From: Salvator merianae
Lineage: Eukaryota > Chordata > Lepidosauria > Squamata > Teiidae
NCBI GenBank assembly: GCA_003586115.2
Contig: QVOM02000049.1
Location: forward strand, 24,071,514-24,135,513
Direction of reading: 5' to 3'
Length of the DNA stretch: 64,000 nucleotides
Shown here: one piece after another, positions 23,103 to 35,789 of the stretch
Layout: every line of letters begins with the position of its first letter
Position numbering within the stretch: position 1 is the first letter of the stretch
The notes under the pieces: generated by a model
Databases searched by the model: none
What the model saw: the letters and a program-made list of their open reading frames with translations, nothing else
What the model was told of the DNA's origin: nothing
Translations under genes and position numbers: made by a program

Positions 23103-23695
23103 GGGCCTTTTCACACTTTCCACCTTTCTACCTTATCCCATTCTAAGGTAGAATAGACCACACAGCATGGACATTGTCTGCACTGCATGGCCGGAAACCT
23201 TGCTTGAAGTGAATGACAGTGGCTGTGCCCGATCCTTGCCATGGCAGTGGCTGGGAAGCATCCAGCTGCTGCCATGGCGACTGGTAGTGCCACACAGCGT
23301 ACAGGCCCACGCAATCACCCAATCAGGCCTGCACAATTGGGCAGCTGGCCCCAATTGGGCCTGCGTGATGCTCCTTTTGGACCTGCGCAATGCCCTGATG
23401 CCTCAATTGGGGCATCGTGCAGGCCCGACCGCACAGGTGTGATCAGGCAATCGTGCATACATGATCAGTGCAACACACTGGCCTGGATGCCACAATGCCA
23501 GGTAAGTACAAATGCCCCTTACCAGGACATAACTATCACCTCTTAGTAAGGTTGTGGAGCACTAATTAGTGCTCCACAGGTAGTAAAGATCGGGAATGGC
23601 TGTAGCCAACCCCTGGCTGCTTGGGCCTCTGCAAAGTGTGGATGCACTTGACTAGCAAACGTTCTTGATGCTTGTTAGCAAATGCAAACAGGCCC
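23103..23695 (-). mobile_element. Foldback DNA transposon, family A, 593 bp
   Basis: The ends are gggccttttcacactttcc and aatgcaaacaggccc. The target duplication is act at 23100-23102 and 23696-23698. The hairpin of the 3' side is at 23127-23154 (ttctacctta paired with taaggtagaa). The interior is GC-richer and has short internal repeats around caattggg/cccaattg. It is reversed relative to the copy at 6215. There is no transposase gene. Confidence 0.82.
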
Positions 23696-23698
23696 ACT

Positions 23699-24149
23699 GT
23701 TTGCACTTGTCCAAGAATATTATAGGCTGTTATAGAGGAAATGACTAACATATCAGGTTCACAGGAAGTAAGCTTTGAAGATGCTGGCTACTTGAGAATT
23801 CCAGAGGATTCAGTAATTCCTCTTTAACCTGTAAGAAATTTCACCTATAAGAGATAACACACATTTCTGCTTGTTACCCACTAAACAAACAGATTTTAGT
23901 TTACAAGAGGATGCAGGATAAATAATGGTAATGGGGGCCAATAGGAGGTTGCCACACAAAGTTTCATTTTAAAAGCAGGCTTTACAGAACTAATTTAGCT
24001 CCTATAATTAGGGAGGACTGAATAGCAAAAGATCAAGAAGTACCTGGCATATCCCATGGCAGATAGGCAGAGTAATAGGGTTGAAAAGCAGCACTAGCAG
24101 GAAAAGAAGAAACAAAGTTTAGCCAGGAAGGGATCTGCTATGTAGAGCT
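23699..24149. other. No gene recognised
   Basis: AT-rich sequence between a transposon and a SINE. Nothing further seen. Confidence 0.5.
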
Positions 24150-24330
24150 GCTGTTGTTGTTGGGTACCATCAAGTCATGGCAGACTCCTGGTTGATTATA
24201 CGGGCAACTTTTCTTGGCAGGGATACAGATGTGAGTTTGCCATTGCCTACTTCCCAGAAGGAGCCGGGAATCAAACTGGCAATCCTCTGCTTTCCAAATT
24301 GTTTGCTTTACCACTGAGCTACAGCTTTTC
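24150..24330 (-). mobile_element. tRNA-derived SINE
   Basis: Read on the minus strand it begins agctgtagctcagtggtaaa, an RNA polymerase III A box (tagctcagtgg at 24311-24321). A B-box-like segment follows at 24266-24279 (gccagtttgattcc). The body includes gccaagaaaagttgccc and the 3' end is an (AAC)n tail near 24150-24162. The same body occurs at 53720-53830. It is a retrotransposon, not a tRNA gene: there is no anticodon-arm structure and no 3' half of a tRNA. Confidence 0.75.
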
Positions 24331-24765
24331 CCGTGGTGCGCTAAGAGAAGCTAATACAACGCTCAGTTAGGTAAAAGGCTGATAGTGTGGTACCTATGAA
24401 TCACAAACCTCACTACGCCGGCTTCTGCTGGTGCTGGACCTTAGCTTTGGTGAAACCTTATAGGAAATTCCAAAATTTACAGAAAGGTTCTCACATACCT
24501 CTTCAGACCATTTCTGGGAGCCAGAAATATATTTTATCAAGGAAGGCAGGATGCCCCTTAAGACTCACTTGAGAAACTACATTTCTAAAAGAATTCTTCC
24601 CACCCTTTTTTGGGGAGGGGTCACACATTCTTGTTTCCAGTCAGTGGCACGGTGGTCATTTTGTTTTGTATGGCATATCGGTCTTGAGTCTTCAAGTCTT
24701 GTCTCTCATCTCCTATCACTGTTCTCAACTTTTCTCCTTCTAGAAGGCAAACATGATACGATGTA

Positions 24766-24885
24766 CTGACATATAAGATGCACCTATAATTTGGCAAGAG
24801 TATTTAGGAAATTAAGGACGCAGAGTGATTTTAGGATAAATTGTTTTGGGAAAAAATGTGGGTCTTATATGGCAAAAAAGACACT
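24766..24885. mobile_element. Short palindromic MITE with 'atataaga' ends
   Basis: The left end acatataagatgcacc and the right end gggtcttatatggca are inverted repeats. I recall this type of ATATAAGACGCACC element as widespread in vertebrates, but the family name is not certain. Confidence 0.5.
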
Positions 24886-26369
24886 AAAAATTGTAATTTT
24901 GCTTGCTTTTGACCCCTGAGGCTGCTGCAACTCATCAGCTGAAAATCAGTTTACTAAAGCATAAAAACTGGGCGCTTGTACGATACCTGCCACGATTTCA
25001 TACCACTGGCAATGGGGGCAGAGAATCAATAATATTTGCAGTCTTCATATTTCTACCCAGTATAATAGATTCCATCCATTTATACAAGGCAGAACCAACA
25101 TTTTTTCTCTGTGAGTCATCTTAGAGTAAACTTTGGTCAAGTCTTCATACAGGTTGTGGGAAGTGCCTGGGGGGAGGTGCCTCAGCAGAAGCATCCACCA
25201 TTTTGGCACACAAAGGCAACTGATGATATGGTGAATGAGGTGTTCCTTTAGAGAGTCCAGTTTTGCATCTTTTCCTCCAGGGTGCCCCAGGCAGGTAGTG
25301 GGCTCCTTAATAGGCATGTTGTGCTGTAGGAAACGGAGATGTAACATCCAAAGCAGCACCTGGCTGCCTGGAGACACAGTGGAGACACAGCCTATATCTG
25401 CCTAGCCTCCCAGCCTTATGGCTAAGATCAAGTGTAGTATGTTTGCCTCATGTAGAAGACACTGTCCAATATGTAATACCTCCCTAGTCCAAGCACCAAG
25501 AAATTGTCTAATAAACATCAGAAGGTGAGAATTAGCCAGTCGTGTGCTACAAAAGGATGAGTGACCATAAAGTCACAAACCAAAAGCTTTCAGTCTAGCA
25601 TCTAGAATCAAAATAGCTTCTTCATGCAACATAAAACACGGCTCACATATTGTACTTTATCCAAGTAGTGCTCCTTTATGTTATGAGTCTCATAAACAGC
25701 TGCCACCAATAGTTGTACCAGCTAACATATATGGCCTTTTTTTCTCAGTTGCCTCTAAGCATATGCAGACTACAACCCTGAGTGCAATCACTTGAAATAC
25801 TCTCTATTTGAAGAACAAGAGACTGTGGGGACAGACTGCATAAGGACTGAATTAGAGAACTTCTAGCTTTTCTATATGTCTCACCATTTACCTGACATTT
25901 ATGATGCCCTTCAACTGCATGACATAATATCAAAACCTCATATCCAGAAGCAGTTCCCTGCTGAACTGCCAGTTTCAGCCGCTGCTGCAAGAAAGTGAGA
26001 ACCTGAACGATGAATACGGTACAGAAGGAATGAGATGCGTGGCAGTTGCTGCTTCAGCCCCATGCAGATGTGTGGTTGCTAAATGGTAATAGTGCTTATT
26101 AGGCACATGAAATCACAATCTGGTCACTGACACATGCTCAGCGTTGCCAAAATAGCCATGCCAATCTCAGAAGCGGTCTCAATATGCTTCCAGCTAAAGT
26201 AAAGACAAGTAGCTCTCAGAGACTTGACTGCATTCATCACTCACTAGCTAAACCGCAGCCACCTAAGTTGACTCTAGGTTGGCAGAGATAGCAGATAGCT
26301 TAAAGGGCTAATCACCAGTCTTTTTGCTGGCTGGAGCATGCTCAAATGTAAGTTGTGAATGCAACTGCA
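24886..26369. other. No gene recognised
   Basis: No coding signal. An open frame of 110 codons at 25045-25377 on the minus strand has no recognisable domain. Confidence 0.45.
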
Positions 26370-26495
26370 ATGGACTGGACAACCTGTAGTCCTCCATTTA
26401 TTGCTGGACACCAAATTCCTATCATCCCTAACAGCATTGGCTGCAATTGGAGATGGCAAGAGTCAGACATCAACATCTGGAGGTCTACAAGTTAG
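26370..26495. repeat. Dispersed repeat with inverted 'ttggactacaattcccatcat' core (degraded)
   Basis: Segments such as cctatcatccctaacagcat and caacatctggagg resemble a very common reptile interspersed repeat whose halves are inverted (ggactacaa..ttgtagtcc, acaacatctggagg). A second degraded copy is at 47400-47495. Confidence 0.45.
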
Positions 26496-26499
26496 TAGT

Positions 26500-27329
26500 T
26501 TGGCTGCAAACACGTCAAAGAACTAATTTTCATACAGGTAAATAATCACGATCTCAGAAGCTTACTAACATAACAAAGAAAAAGATGTTAATTGCATTCC
26601 CACCTGCAATAATATCTTTTCTATTCTCTCTACATTAATGTTTCATCATTTATTTCAACTACTGCGGAGACTCCCTAACTTAATAAGAACAAACCATAAT
26701 TAAGTATTTGGAAATTTTCCTTCCCAGCTACAGGAAATGTCTAAGTGTCTCCTCTCCTCTATTTTAGGAATGTACCTTCAGCTCGCTCGTTTTCCCTTTT
26801 GGCTTCAGGAGATGAAAGTTCAAAGCCAGGATATCATATCTTTTTACCATCCTAGCTTGGTTATAGTGCCAGAATAGAAAGGATTTTGCAGCTGTTTTTT
26901 ATGGATGCTGTAAACAAGAAGTGTGCTAGTTTTAAGGTATGATATCTTCTTTTATGTGCTATATTTAAGTGCAAGAGTGTAGCATTAATTAAGAGGGGGA
27001 CACACGTCCCTAGGCTTTCCCTCCAAATGGACCATCTGCTGCTATGGGGTAGACCCCCTGTGTTAAGCTTGCCATCCATATGACACTGCCCTGCCATGTA
27101 AGGGCTAATCCTATGCAGTGACACTCAACTTCCCAAACAGTACCGACCTGCATGGGGCTCCTACCGATCATTGCTGCTGCTGGGGAGACCCTTGAGTGGG
27201 GCTATTCACTTTTTTGTTCCTGAGTCACCTTGACACTTCCTGTGATCCTCTTTCCGTATAAATGAGACCTCAAAAATAATTTATGAATAAAACTACCACT
27301 AGCACGTCACAACAGTCAAAGACCAAGAC
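26500..27329. other. No gene recognised
   Basis: Non-coding; no repeat that I can name. Confidence 0.5.
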
Positions 27330-27332
27330 TAT

Positions 27333-27775
27333 GGTCGCCTCCAGATGGCAAGAGGAAAATGCAGGATCTTGTTTGGTCCCCACAATTGCCTTTGCTGTTG
27401 CTGCCCATTTGCATGCTCGCTACTGCGTTGGTGCAGTGTCTACGTTCGGGTATGTCAATGGTGCGAAATACACGGAAGTGCATGATTGATGCCTCCTGCA
27501 CATGCACGACAGCCATTTTTTGGTCTGATTGGGCTCCATGTATGTGTGGTGGCCATTTCCAAGATGGCGTATCCTGGGAACAAGGGTCCAAGAAAGGCAA
27601 GTCCTATCACTATATTGGGAAAACTGGGATTGAAAGTTGTTTTTCCCACAACAGTGATGTTGTGGGATTTCACCCAAATATTCTGGGGCTATGCTGCAAT
27701 TGCCATGGACATGTGTGGCAATCCCAAAATAGTTCTGGAATAATCCTGGGTTTTAGGCCCTATCTGGACACAGAC
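27333..27775. mobile_element. Candidate DNA transposon, 443 bp
   Basis: The left end ggtcgcctccagatggc and the right end, read on the other strand, gtctgtgtccagatagggc match imperfectly. The target duplication is tat at 27330-27332 and 27776-27778. The interior is GC-richer than its surroundings. The overlapping open frames here (up to 141 codons) are probably composition artefacts. Confidence 0.5.
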
Positions 27776-27778
27776 TAT

Positions 27779-28925
27779 GTTTAGTGGTATAGTCACGGAA
27801 AACAAAAATGAAAGCAAATAGAGTATAACACTATTTGAAAGAAGAGAACAAGCCTTGAGAAGAATGAAGGGCAACAGTAGAAGAAATATACATTTTTTAG
27901 AAATGACCCCTTCACAAAAAAGGTTTTACATAGACTATGTTGACTCTTTGAGAAAGTAAAAGAGGCAACTACCGCATTCCAAACATTTTGATACATAAAC
28001 TGTGCAAACATCACCTATGAATAGGTCAGCTGTTAATTTTTTTTTTTTTTTTAAAGATAATAATCAAGCTGCTTGACAAGCAATGGTTTTCTAGTAACTG
28101 ACATTATGAAACATTGGTCAAAGCGTTCTTGTGAAAAAAAAAATTAAAAGAAAGAAAAGTACGAGAGTCAGAAATCACAGACTGCAGTCATTTTGTCTGC
28201 ATAAGGAGATATGCCCCAGTTGGGGGGAGAGAACTGATCAGTATTTTACTCTTGCAAATTCCCTGAAAATCACCCAGAAAGCGTGTTCTGCATGCACATC
28301 TGTTTCCAGTGTGATGTTGGTATGCAAACTATTGTCTACTGGAAGTGTGTTGTGGTAATGTTTGCCAGGGTTAAAGACTAGGTCAATTTGATCAAGAAGC
28401 TAAATTTAGCTTCTGTGAGTTTTCCTGAAAAGAAAAGATCTGAAGCTCTTTGTTTTCTTTGAAATCCTGTGCTCCTGTTTCTTTCCAGTACAAAACCTAT
28501 CTTGTGTTTGAAAATTTAGAAAATTAAGTTGTATTTCATATTTGTGTGAAGCAGAAAATCTGTAGATCACTAAATACAGTAATATAAGCTACACGTGATT
28601 TACCAATAAATAAAAGGTACTATAAATTATAAATTGATCATCAGCACTTTTAGACACTTAAATTCAGACAGCATAATTTTCATCCTATTTTAATTGCTTT
28701 TTGCTCATTTGTCCATTTATTGCTTTGATTTTAAGATCCTGGAGTGAATAACAGTAAAAAAATAACCGACGAATAATAATTAACACAAATTGAATTCTTA
28801 ATTGGAAAGTGACGTATCAAATCAAGAGTTCAAAGCCAGTAACATGGGCAGAAAAATACTCTGTGCACAGTATGGATTCCTTCCTTCCTTTTTTGGTAGC
28901 TATGTTTTCCCATTTCATCCAAGAT
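27779..28925. other. No gene recognised; poly-T tract
   Basis: AT-rich with a T run at about 28038-28052. Nothing else supported. Confidence 0.5.
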
Positions 28926-28928
28926 TCT

Positions 28929-29108
28929 AGTCCTTTCTGCACTGGTCCTTAGTCCAGATTATATCTGTTATAAGGGCCTGCCGTCTGCATTCTAGTGCAG
29001 ACTACGAAAGCCCCTGGGAAAGGCCTGCTGTAGTCTGCACCAGCTGGGCGGATGGCAGGGCCCTATTCTGGGATATAATCCGGAATGAGGCCCAGTGCAG
29101 AAAGAGCC
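28929..29108. mobile_element. Foldback MITE family C, 180 bp
   Basis: The ends are agtcctttctgcactgg and ccagtgcagaaagagcc. The target duplication is tct at 28926-28928 and 29109-29111. It is the same length and internal layout as the copy at 22779, with a palindromic centre around tgcagactacg..tagtctgca. Confidence 0.85.
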
Positions 29109-29111
29109 TCT

Positions 29112-32100
29112 GTCTCTCACTGTCTACGTAATTTAGTCTTGTACTTCAACTGGGGTTCAGGTGAAGTCCTGGCCCTGAGAAGCAGCTGGTTGTACTGTAT
29201 GATGGCATTTGTCTTCTTTGTTTAAAACCAAAATAATGCTCAGAGATCATCTAGCAGTTTTTGGTACTCCTGACACCATGATATAAAAATAAAGATCTAA
29301 GATATGTATTGGATTCCCCAGTTTTACATGGGATCTTCCCTAAGCCATATTCCTGAACACAGATGGAACCATAAAAATGTCATATCCTGTTATTTAAATT
29401 AATCACTGTGGTGCCAACAGAATCATGTTCACGACTTTCATAAGGCATCCTCTAAAAAATAATCGCCATCAAATTACAAACATTACCTGGATTCACTGCC
29501 TGAACTATAAAAATCATGGTTTCAGATACATTATAGTCCAAAAATATGATCCTCATGGATTCTTTTGATTTTAAAAAGGGATGTGACAACCCCTACTTCT
29601 GATGTCCTTACATTTAAGTTTGCATCAATCTCGGTGGAAGCATCTGATAGAAAAACATGGATTTAAAGTGCATGTTCGCATGCATATGCTATCATAAAAA
29701 CACAGATTGACAGTTTAGTGAGTTTCAGATTATGTTATCATAACGCATCCTACATGGGCTGCCTTGAAGAACGTACAAAAGCAGGAATTAGTGTAGAATA
29801 TAGCATCAGTACTGCTGTTGTATATTTTTGGTCATGCCACTCTTTAAAACGCTGCATTTAATCTCCTCAAATCTTAAATGATTTGAATTCCCAATATATG
29901 AAGGTGTGCTTCATGCCATATATGCATATACATACACACCCATAAGTTAAGATTTAGCAGAAGAAACCCTATTGGTATTGCCTCAACGCCTGAGGGTGTA
30001 TGTGTGTGGTAAGGGCTTCTTGATGCTGACCTCCAAGCTCATGGAATGACTTTAGCTCAGTAGTATGTTTTCTTTCCTTAAGAGCAAATCTGCATTCAGC
30101 TGGGTGTGCTTCAGTGCCAGATGATTAGACCTTGTGGTAGTTCTGCTTATCCAGAATAAAGAAAAGATTTTTAATCTGTTTTGTCTCCTACTCTTTTGGG
30201 TTCAAAGTCATGGTAATAAAAAAGCATTTGGCAGCAAGCTTAGAATTGGAGAAATATTACACAATGCAGGCTTTTAAGACCATTTCTGAGTGATTTTTAT
30301 CCAGCAATCTGGGGGAGAATTGAAGGAGAACAAAGGTTTAGTTTTTATCTAACTATGATAAATGCAGAAAATAAATCAGAAGAATTTAAGATTGAATTTT
30401 TTATAAGGCACCACAAATGCCAAATATTTATGTAAACTCTGCAAGGAAAAGCTTGGAAAAAGTCTAAAGAGACTTCAAAACCGAAGGTGCGGTCAGACAC
30501 TGATAAAGTGTCATCTTCTGGACAATTTTCACTTTTTCTTCCAGAAGTCAGCATATGACTTCTTGGGTCCTGAAGCCTCAGAAATGTCAGTTCAATGATG
30601 GATGAGATTTCTCAGCACTGGAGTTATCTCTTTGTTCAAGCTGCACTAATCTCCTGTTTGGCGGAAAAATTGCGTGATCAATGGGCAGGAGTTTCCTGTC
30701 CTCAGAGGAGGATCCCAGTGATGTAGCCAGCTCTTATTCATACATTAGAATATCTGAATATCCTTATATAAAAAAATAGGGAAACCTATGATTCCTTGTT
30801 CTGCATGTGGAAGGAAGCAGCAGGACTTCTGCAAACGTAGAGGAGAATGGTACAGGAAAGCAGGAGAGTGAGTAATGGTAGCATCAGGGAAATTAAGAAA
30901 TAAAAGGGCAACTGGAAAAAAAGAATATATTCTAATATTCTCATTTCAAAGAAATCTAAAATTGAGGAACTAAGAGCAAGCAAGTGGCAGGAAATGTAGC
31001 CAAGTATCAAGCCCCACCCTGCACCAGTGGAAACTGATTCCTCAGAATCCTCAGATGACCACAGGGTACCAGGACACAGTGACCCTGTCCCTAGTGTATC
31101 CTGGTGATTGGATGCTTCTTCCTAAAGGAATGACTTGGAAAATGACTGTACCTTTTCTGAAAAGTATAGTGGCTTAATATCAGCTATGATAATGAAAAAT
31201 GTATCAATTGTTGCCATGCTAAGATATAAAGCATAGGATTGTGAGTCTGGGATTTCAGAAGATATCATATTAAGGAATAAACTTGTTTTTAGTGTCCCTG
31301 ATTGCCATTGGCTCTTGAGTAAGAAGGGCTTCTGTACTTCCACAGCAGGGGGGGAAGTGATGAGAAAAACAACTAATGGGCTAGATGGCAGTAGGAGAGA
31401 CTTAATAAGGGCTTGAATGATGTAATAATAATAATGAAAAAGATTACTTTCTAAATCTCTAAAACATGAACAGAAATGAGATTGTACCACTGTTAAGTAT
31501 GCATATTAGCTCAAGAAATTGCAGAGTTTCAGATTTATTTTTTTTTAAGGAATTAATTATAGTTTGACTTTCCCCCAAGAAAAGAACCTGTACAACTTGG
31601 GATTTTATGCAGGCAAAAAGAAACTTCAGGATAACTAGTTAGGATCGGAAGCCAAGTTTGTCTTAAGTTCATCAAAGGAGGAACTATTTGATTGAGAGAA
31701 TTCATTGGGAACTAATTTCTTCCCATCCCTGCCAAGGAGACATATAGCCAGTGAGAAATCCCACACATGCAACATGAAGTGCAAACATCTGAATGAGTCC
31801 CATGCTAAAGTTTATCTGAAGAGGGTCTAGGTGTTCAAAAAGGGATAAAATTACAAACAGTACAGTACCAAAACCCATAATTCTCCTATTTGGTCACATA
31901 TTTTCCTAAGTCAAGTGTTTAGGCCACACAGAGGAGGAAGTCTTCAGCCTCTGAAGACCATTAGCAGTGATGAGTGAAATCACTGTCGGTTTTTTTTTCA
32001 CACTAGTCTCTCAGAATACTTACACAAAAGACGGGAAATTGTTGGCGCCACTAAGCCTCTACTAAGGTCACCCTACATCTGAACATATGAAATGTTATGC

Positions 32101-32707
32101 CATGAGAAGGAATGAATTAGAGTAGAATGAAGGGAAGACTGAACCTCTGCATATTAATCATCAGGCCAAGGGACTCATGATGGGTTTAACGGTCAATGGC
32201 TGCTAGTGAAGTAGAGTCCTATGAGAAGAGAAGGCAGGAGAATAGCATTAGAGGCATCAAATATCCCCCTCCCCTTTCTCAGGCATGGAAAGCTCATCTT
32301 GGAATGTCAGGATAAAACATGAGTGCTGCAGTTGTACTTAGAGACAAGCAGGAGTGATTCACTTTTTCATGGCACAAGTGGAGGAGAAGGGTGCAATAAA
32401 ATGTTTTACAAGGTGAGATGTATACCCTGAAAGGAGCACAAGATTACAAAGCCCTTTCTGTCCTTCCACTTCTTTATTCCCCAAGGGACTAGAAAGGATT
32501 CTAATTAAACTGTAAATTACTTAAAATAAAAAGAGACATATGCTTATGCTCATGACAGGCCTGCTTTATGAAAAAGAATGCACACATTTTTGTTGACTTG
32601 TTTTCCTAAGAGAAAGTTTCAAGCCAAAAGCATGAAAGAAGTTTAAAGATCTATAAATGAGGCCAAAGCGTATAAAATCAAGGCTGAATACTACATTAAT
32701 CAACAAA
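29112..32707. other. No gene recognised
   Basis: A long AT-rich stretch. The open frame of 122 codons at 31122-31490 (minus) is hydrophobic by composition and shows no motif. A ggtgcggtcagacactg motif at 30486 resembles the end of the candidate element at 19809, but no partner end was found. Confidence 0.45.
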
Positions 32708-33030
32708 CCAAAGTAGAGATATGCACAAACTAAAATTGCGTGTTCCATTCACCATTGAACCAAACACCAGTTTGTTCGATTCAATGGTGAACCAGTTAAC
32801 TGAACAAACAGTTGTTCGCATTTGATTTTGAACTGGTTTGAAAACAAGAACAACACAGCAAATGTGAAGTGTTTCATCAAATAGTTTGCATTTGCAAGTA
32901 GGGAATGGTTCAGTTTGATTGACTTTTTGCATATTTGAACAACCAAGTATTTGCTTTGATGCAAATATTCACGAATTAGCTGATTTGCTGCAAACTGTGA
33001 ATCAGTTGAACCAGTTCAGCACCTTCTAAA
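32708..33030. mobile_element. Probable hAT-type repeat fragment rich in 'gaaccagtt' motifs
   Basis: The left end gtagagatatgcacaaac resembles the squamate element end gtagggatgtgcacgaac. The body is full of short self-complementary pieces (ttcaatggtgaacc against accattgaacc). The right end is not recognisable, so no target duplication can be given. Confidence 0.45.
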
Positions 33031-34284
33031 CAAAAGAAACATGCTATCATTTATCTGCTACGTGTTTCTTTAAATAAATCATTCTAGATATATTTTCTCT
33101 CAACTTTAATTGCAGCTTTCAAGATTTTTTACTCCAGATTATACCATCTTTATTAACTTCTTTTCAAATAGCTTCCATTAAAAATGTCAAGGACTCAGCA
33201 AATATTAAACACGCCTTTTTTTAAAAAAAAACAACATGCCTGGAAATGATAAACAAACCTGTGGTGGGTTAATAATGAGCAAAAGAAGGAAGGATAACCA
33301 TCCCCGTGTGCTATGAGTAGAAAAATACTTTAATTGTCCAACACATTTCAGCTGCAATGCTTTTTAAAGGTCTGTCTGAGGTTAAAAACAAATATTAAAA
33401 ACTGCATCAGTAAAATAAAACATTTGCAAAATAAAAAAAGGAATAATCAGAACATATTATCGAACACTGCGAATGCTTTTCTACAAATGATACCGTATAT
33501 TTAGGAAGAGACTAGATTTATTTATTTTCTTGTGTTTGGAGCATCATCAGAACAAGTTATTAAAATACATTAGTATGAATTTAAGAATTATATAAAACAC
33601 AGATTTAGAATTAAAAAAAGATATACATATGTTAAAGAGATTAAAAAACTATTTTTTTCCTTACTCGGAAGCACGAAATAGCATCAATCGCTTTAGGCTG
33701 TACAAGCATCAGATTTTTATAACTGCACTGTGCTGGGCACTTTAGACAATTGTACAAATGTTTACCACAATCACAAAATGTAGGATGCTTGAAAAACATT
33801 TAAATGAAAGCAATTAAAAGCATTTAAATAAATAACATACTTAGCTGTATAAAAATAACCTTGGTTCTGCAGAGAGCTTCTAAAGAAACTCACATGATAT
33901 GAGCTGACAATCATTTCAATAGAGGAAGTCCAATTCTTCATTTAAAATTGTAGGGACCAATGTTTTAAGCTCCAAGATCCATCACAATTCTAGATAATCT
34001 ATGTGCAATCTTCTCAGTGGCCCCAAATTTTATTTCTGAAATAGATATTGTTGATCTATAAAATGAGGCACAAGAGGTGCACCTAGTTTAAAAAATACTT
34101 CATATTACTAAGACATTTTGGTTTTTTAGGGTGTAGAGGTTTTTCCAATATAATTTTATTACAGGGACAAAAAGTATGAAAAATAACGTTTTGGCTAATG
34201 CCAGTTATAAAAGATTTTCATGTACTGGGTTTTTCCTTAGAGCTGTTGGTAAACTGGTAATCTTCATAGCACACCTGTAATAGC
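33031..34284. other. No gene recognised
   Basis: AT-rich, no coding signal. Confidence 0.5.
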
Positions 34285-34287
34285 TAT

Positions 34288-34908
34288 GGATGTGTTCAGA
34301 CTAGTGATTTTTAAAACTGCCTGAATAAAATAAGTAAATAATTTCTGGGTGCACAGAAAAAAAGCCTTCCAAACAGTTACTTGTTCATTCAATTCACCAT
34401 AGTGCAGTCTATTCGCTTCAACAGACAATTTACCATGACTGGAAAGGGGTTCACTGATTGACCACTGGGTATGAAATCACTGCCTCTTTGCTGAAGTAGT
34501 TTCCAACTTCTTAACTCCTTAACTTCCAGGTTTTTTTGTTTGCAAACAAAATCATCCTGAAACTCAAGTCTCTCTTTACTAATCTAAAGAAGGCAAGAAA
34601 AGAGTTATTTTTGCAGTTGCAGGTTCATTCAATCTGTTTGAGTTCAAAAATTCCTGGTGCCAGCAAGAGCTCGCTGGTGCCCCTCCCTCCCTGTCTGATT
34701 GTCCAATGGGTTCCTGCAAGGCTATGGTTGGTGGAGGTGCTCCCCACTCAGCTCTAAGATGACCTGAGTGCTCTTTTATCCTGGCTGTTGAAGAGGTGAA
34801 TATTTACAGTCTTGGAGGTGGGGTAAGGTGAATTTTCTTATTTCCTGTTTGCCTCGCTGGGTCAAATTCACCCAGAAGGTGACTGCAATAGCTAGTCTGA
34901 ACACACCC
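34288..34908. mobile_element. DNA transposon family E (ends GGGTGTGTTCAGACTAG), 621 bp
   Basis: The left end ggatgtgttcagactag and the right end ctagtctgaacacaccc are inverted repeats. The target duplication is tat at 34285-34287 and 34909-34911. It has no transposase gene. A longer relative at 49799-50622 shares the left segment (gcacagaaaaaaagccttcc) and the right segment (tttacagtcttggag), which confirms that this is a dispersed family. Confidence 0.82.
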
Positions 34909-34911
34909 TAT

Positions 34912-35695
34912 AATAGCCACATTGGTGATGACCCTGAAGTATTTTTAGAACCCGGCAACATAGGAATTATTAAGTTGGCATTAGCAACCCAACAACATCT
35001 GCAGGACTAAACTGATTTTTACACAGCTGATTTTTTGCAGCGTTTATTTAAATGCTTTTCATTTCAAATGCCCAGTATTATCAAGTCTCTCTGCAGACAT
35101 ATGGTACTACTGACAGAATTATTTAAATTACAACATTCACAAAGTTTTAAATTTTTTTCTTTACAGTCAATGGCTGGTAGGACTTATGCCCTTTCTCACT
35201 TTCCTTTAATCTCAATCAGGAGCCTCCATAGTCAGCTTCTATGCCTCACTGACCCACTCATCAGTGCGTATCTGTGAGGCCCTTCCCTGTGCAGGTATGC
35301 TCCATCCTCATTAGACAGAGTGTGATCCAGTTCGGGAGGCCCTGATTGGGATTACTGGTAGGCCTACTGAAATGAGTCTACTGGCAGACTAGCAGTCCCT
35401 GCTCTAGAACATGGGAGACATGCAGAAGGCATGCCTCCTGCATTTGGTCCTAATGGAAGATGCATTTTGGCAGCACACCAAGGCACACCACTAACGCATC
35501 CCCTAGAGACTCAGAGTTCGGCTTTGAAGCCCACGGGTGCTTCAAGGGCGGAGGTTGTTCCGGACCAGCATTGTTATGCAGACAGCACTGTTCCAGACCA
35601 TGCCTTTCTGTGGAGCTCGATAAGATGTAGATTAAAAAGTTAAGCAAGGGTGTCAGGAGTCTCTGCTGCGCCAGAAGCCTTGAAATCCCCCAATG
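34912..35695. other. No gene recognised
   Basis: Unique-looking sequence up to the L1 target duplication; no coding motif in the short open frames at 35431-35647. Confidence 0.45.
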
Positions 35696-35789
35696 AGCAG
35701 AGGAAACAGCTGGAATGGGACAAATTAGACTATAATCAGTGGCAGTAGTCTCATTCCTACCCTACATGGTCTTTTCCCCATCTTTTTCT
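35696..35789. repeat. Left copy of a 94-bp direct repeat flanking L1
   Basis: It begins agcagaggaaacagctgg and ends ccccatctttttct. The second copy is at 37129-37222. Only one difference was seen (gtctcattcc here, gtctccttcc in the right copy). Confidence 0.93.

Noticed and set aside
24311..24321. A-box and B-box motifs that could indicate a tRNA gene
   Set aside because: There is no cloverleaf, the 3' half is not tRNA-like, and a second copy of the body at 53720 shows it is a SINE.
27359..27784. 141-codon open frame
   Set aside because: It spans a probable transposon, with competing frames on both strands and no recognisable domain.
30040..30060. ttagctcagtagtatg resembling a polymerase III A box
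   Set aside because: No B box at the right distance and no SINE body follows.
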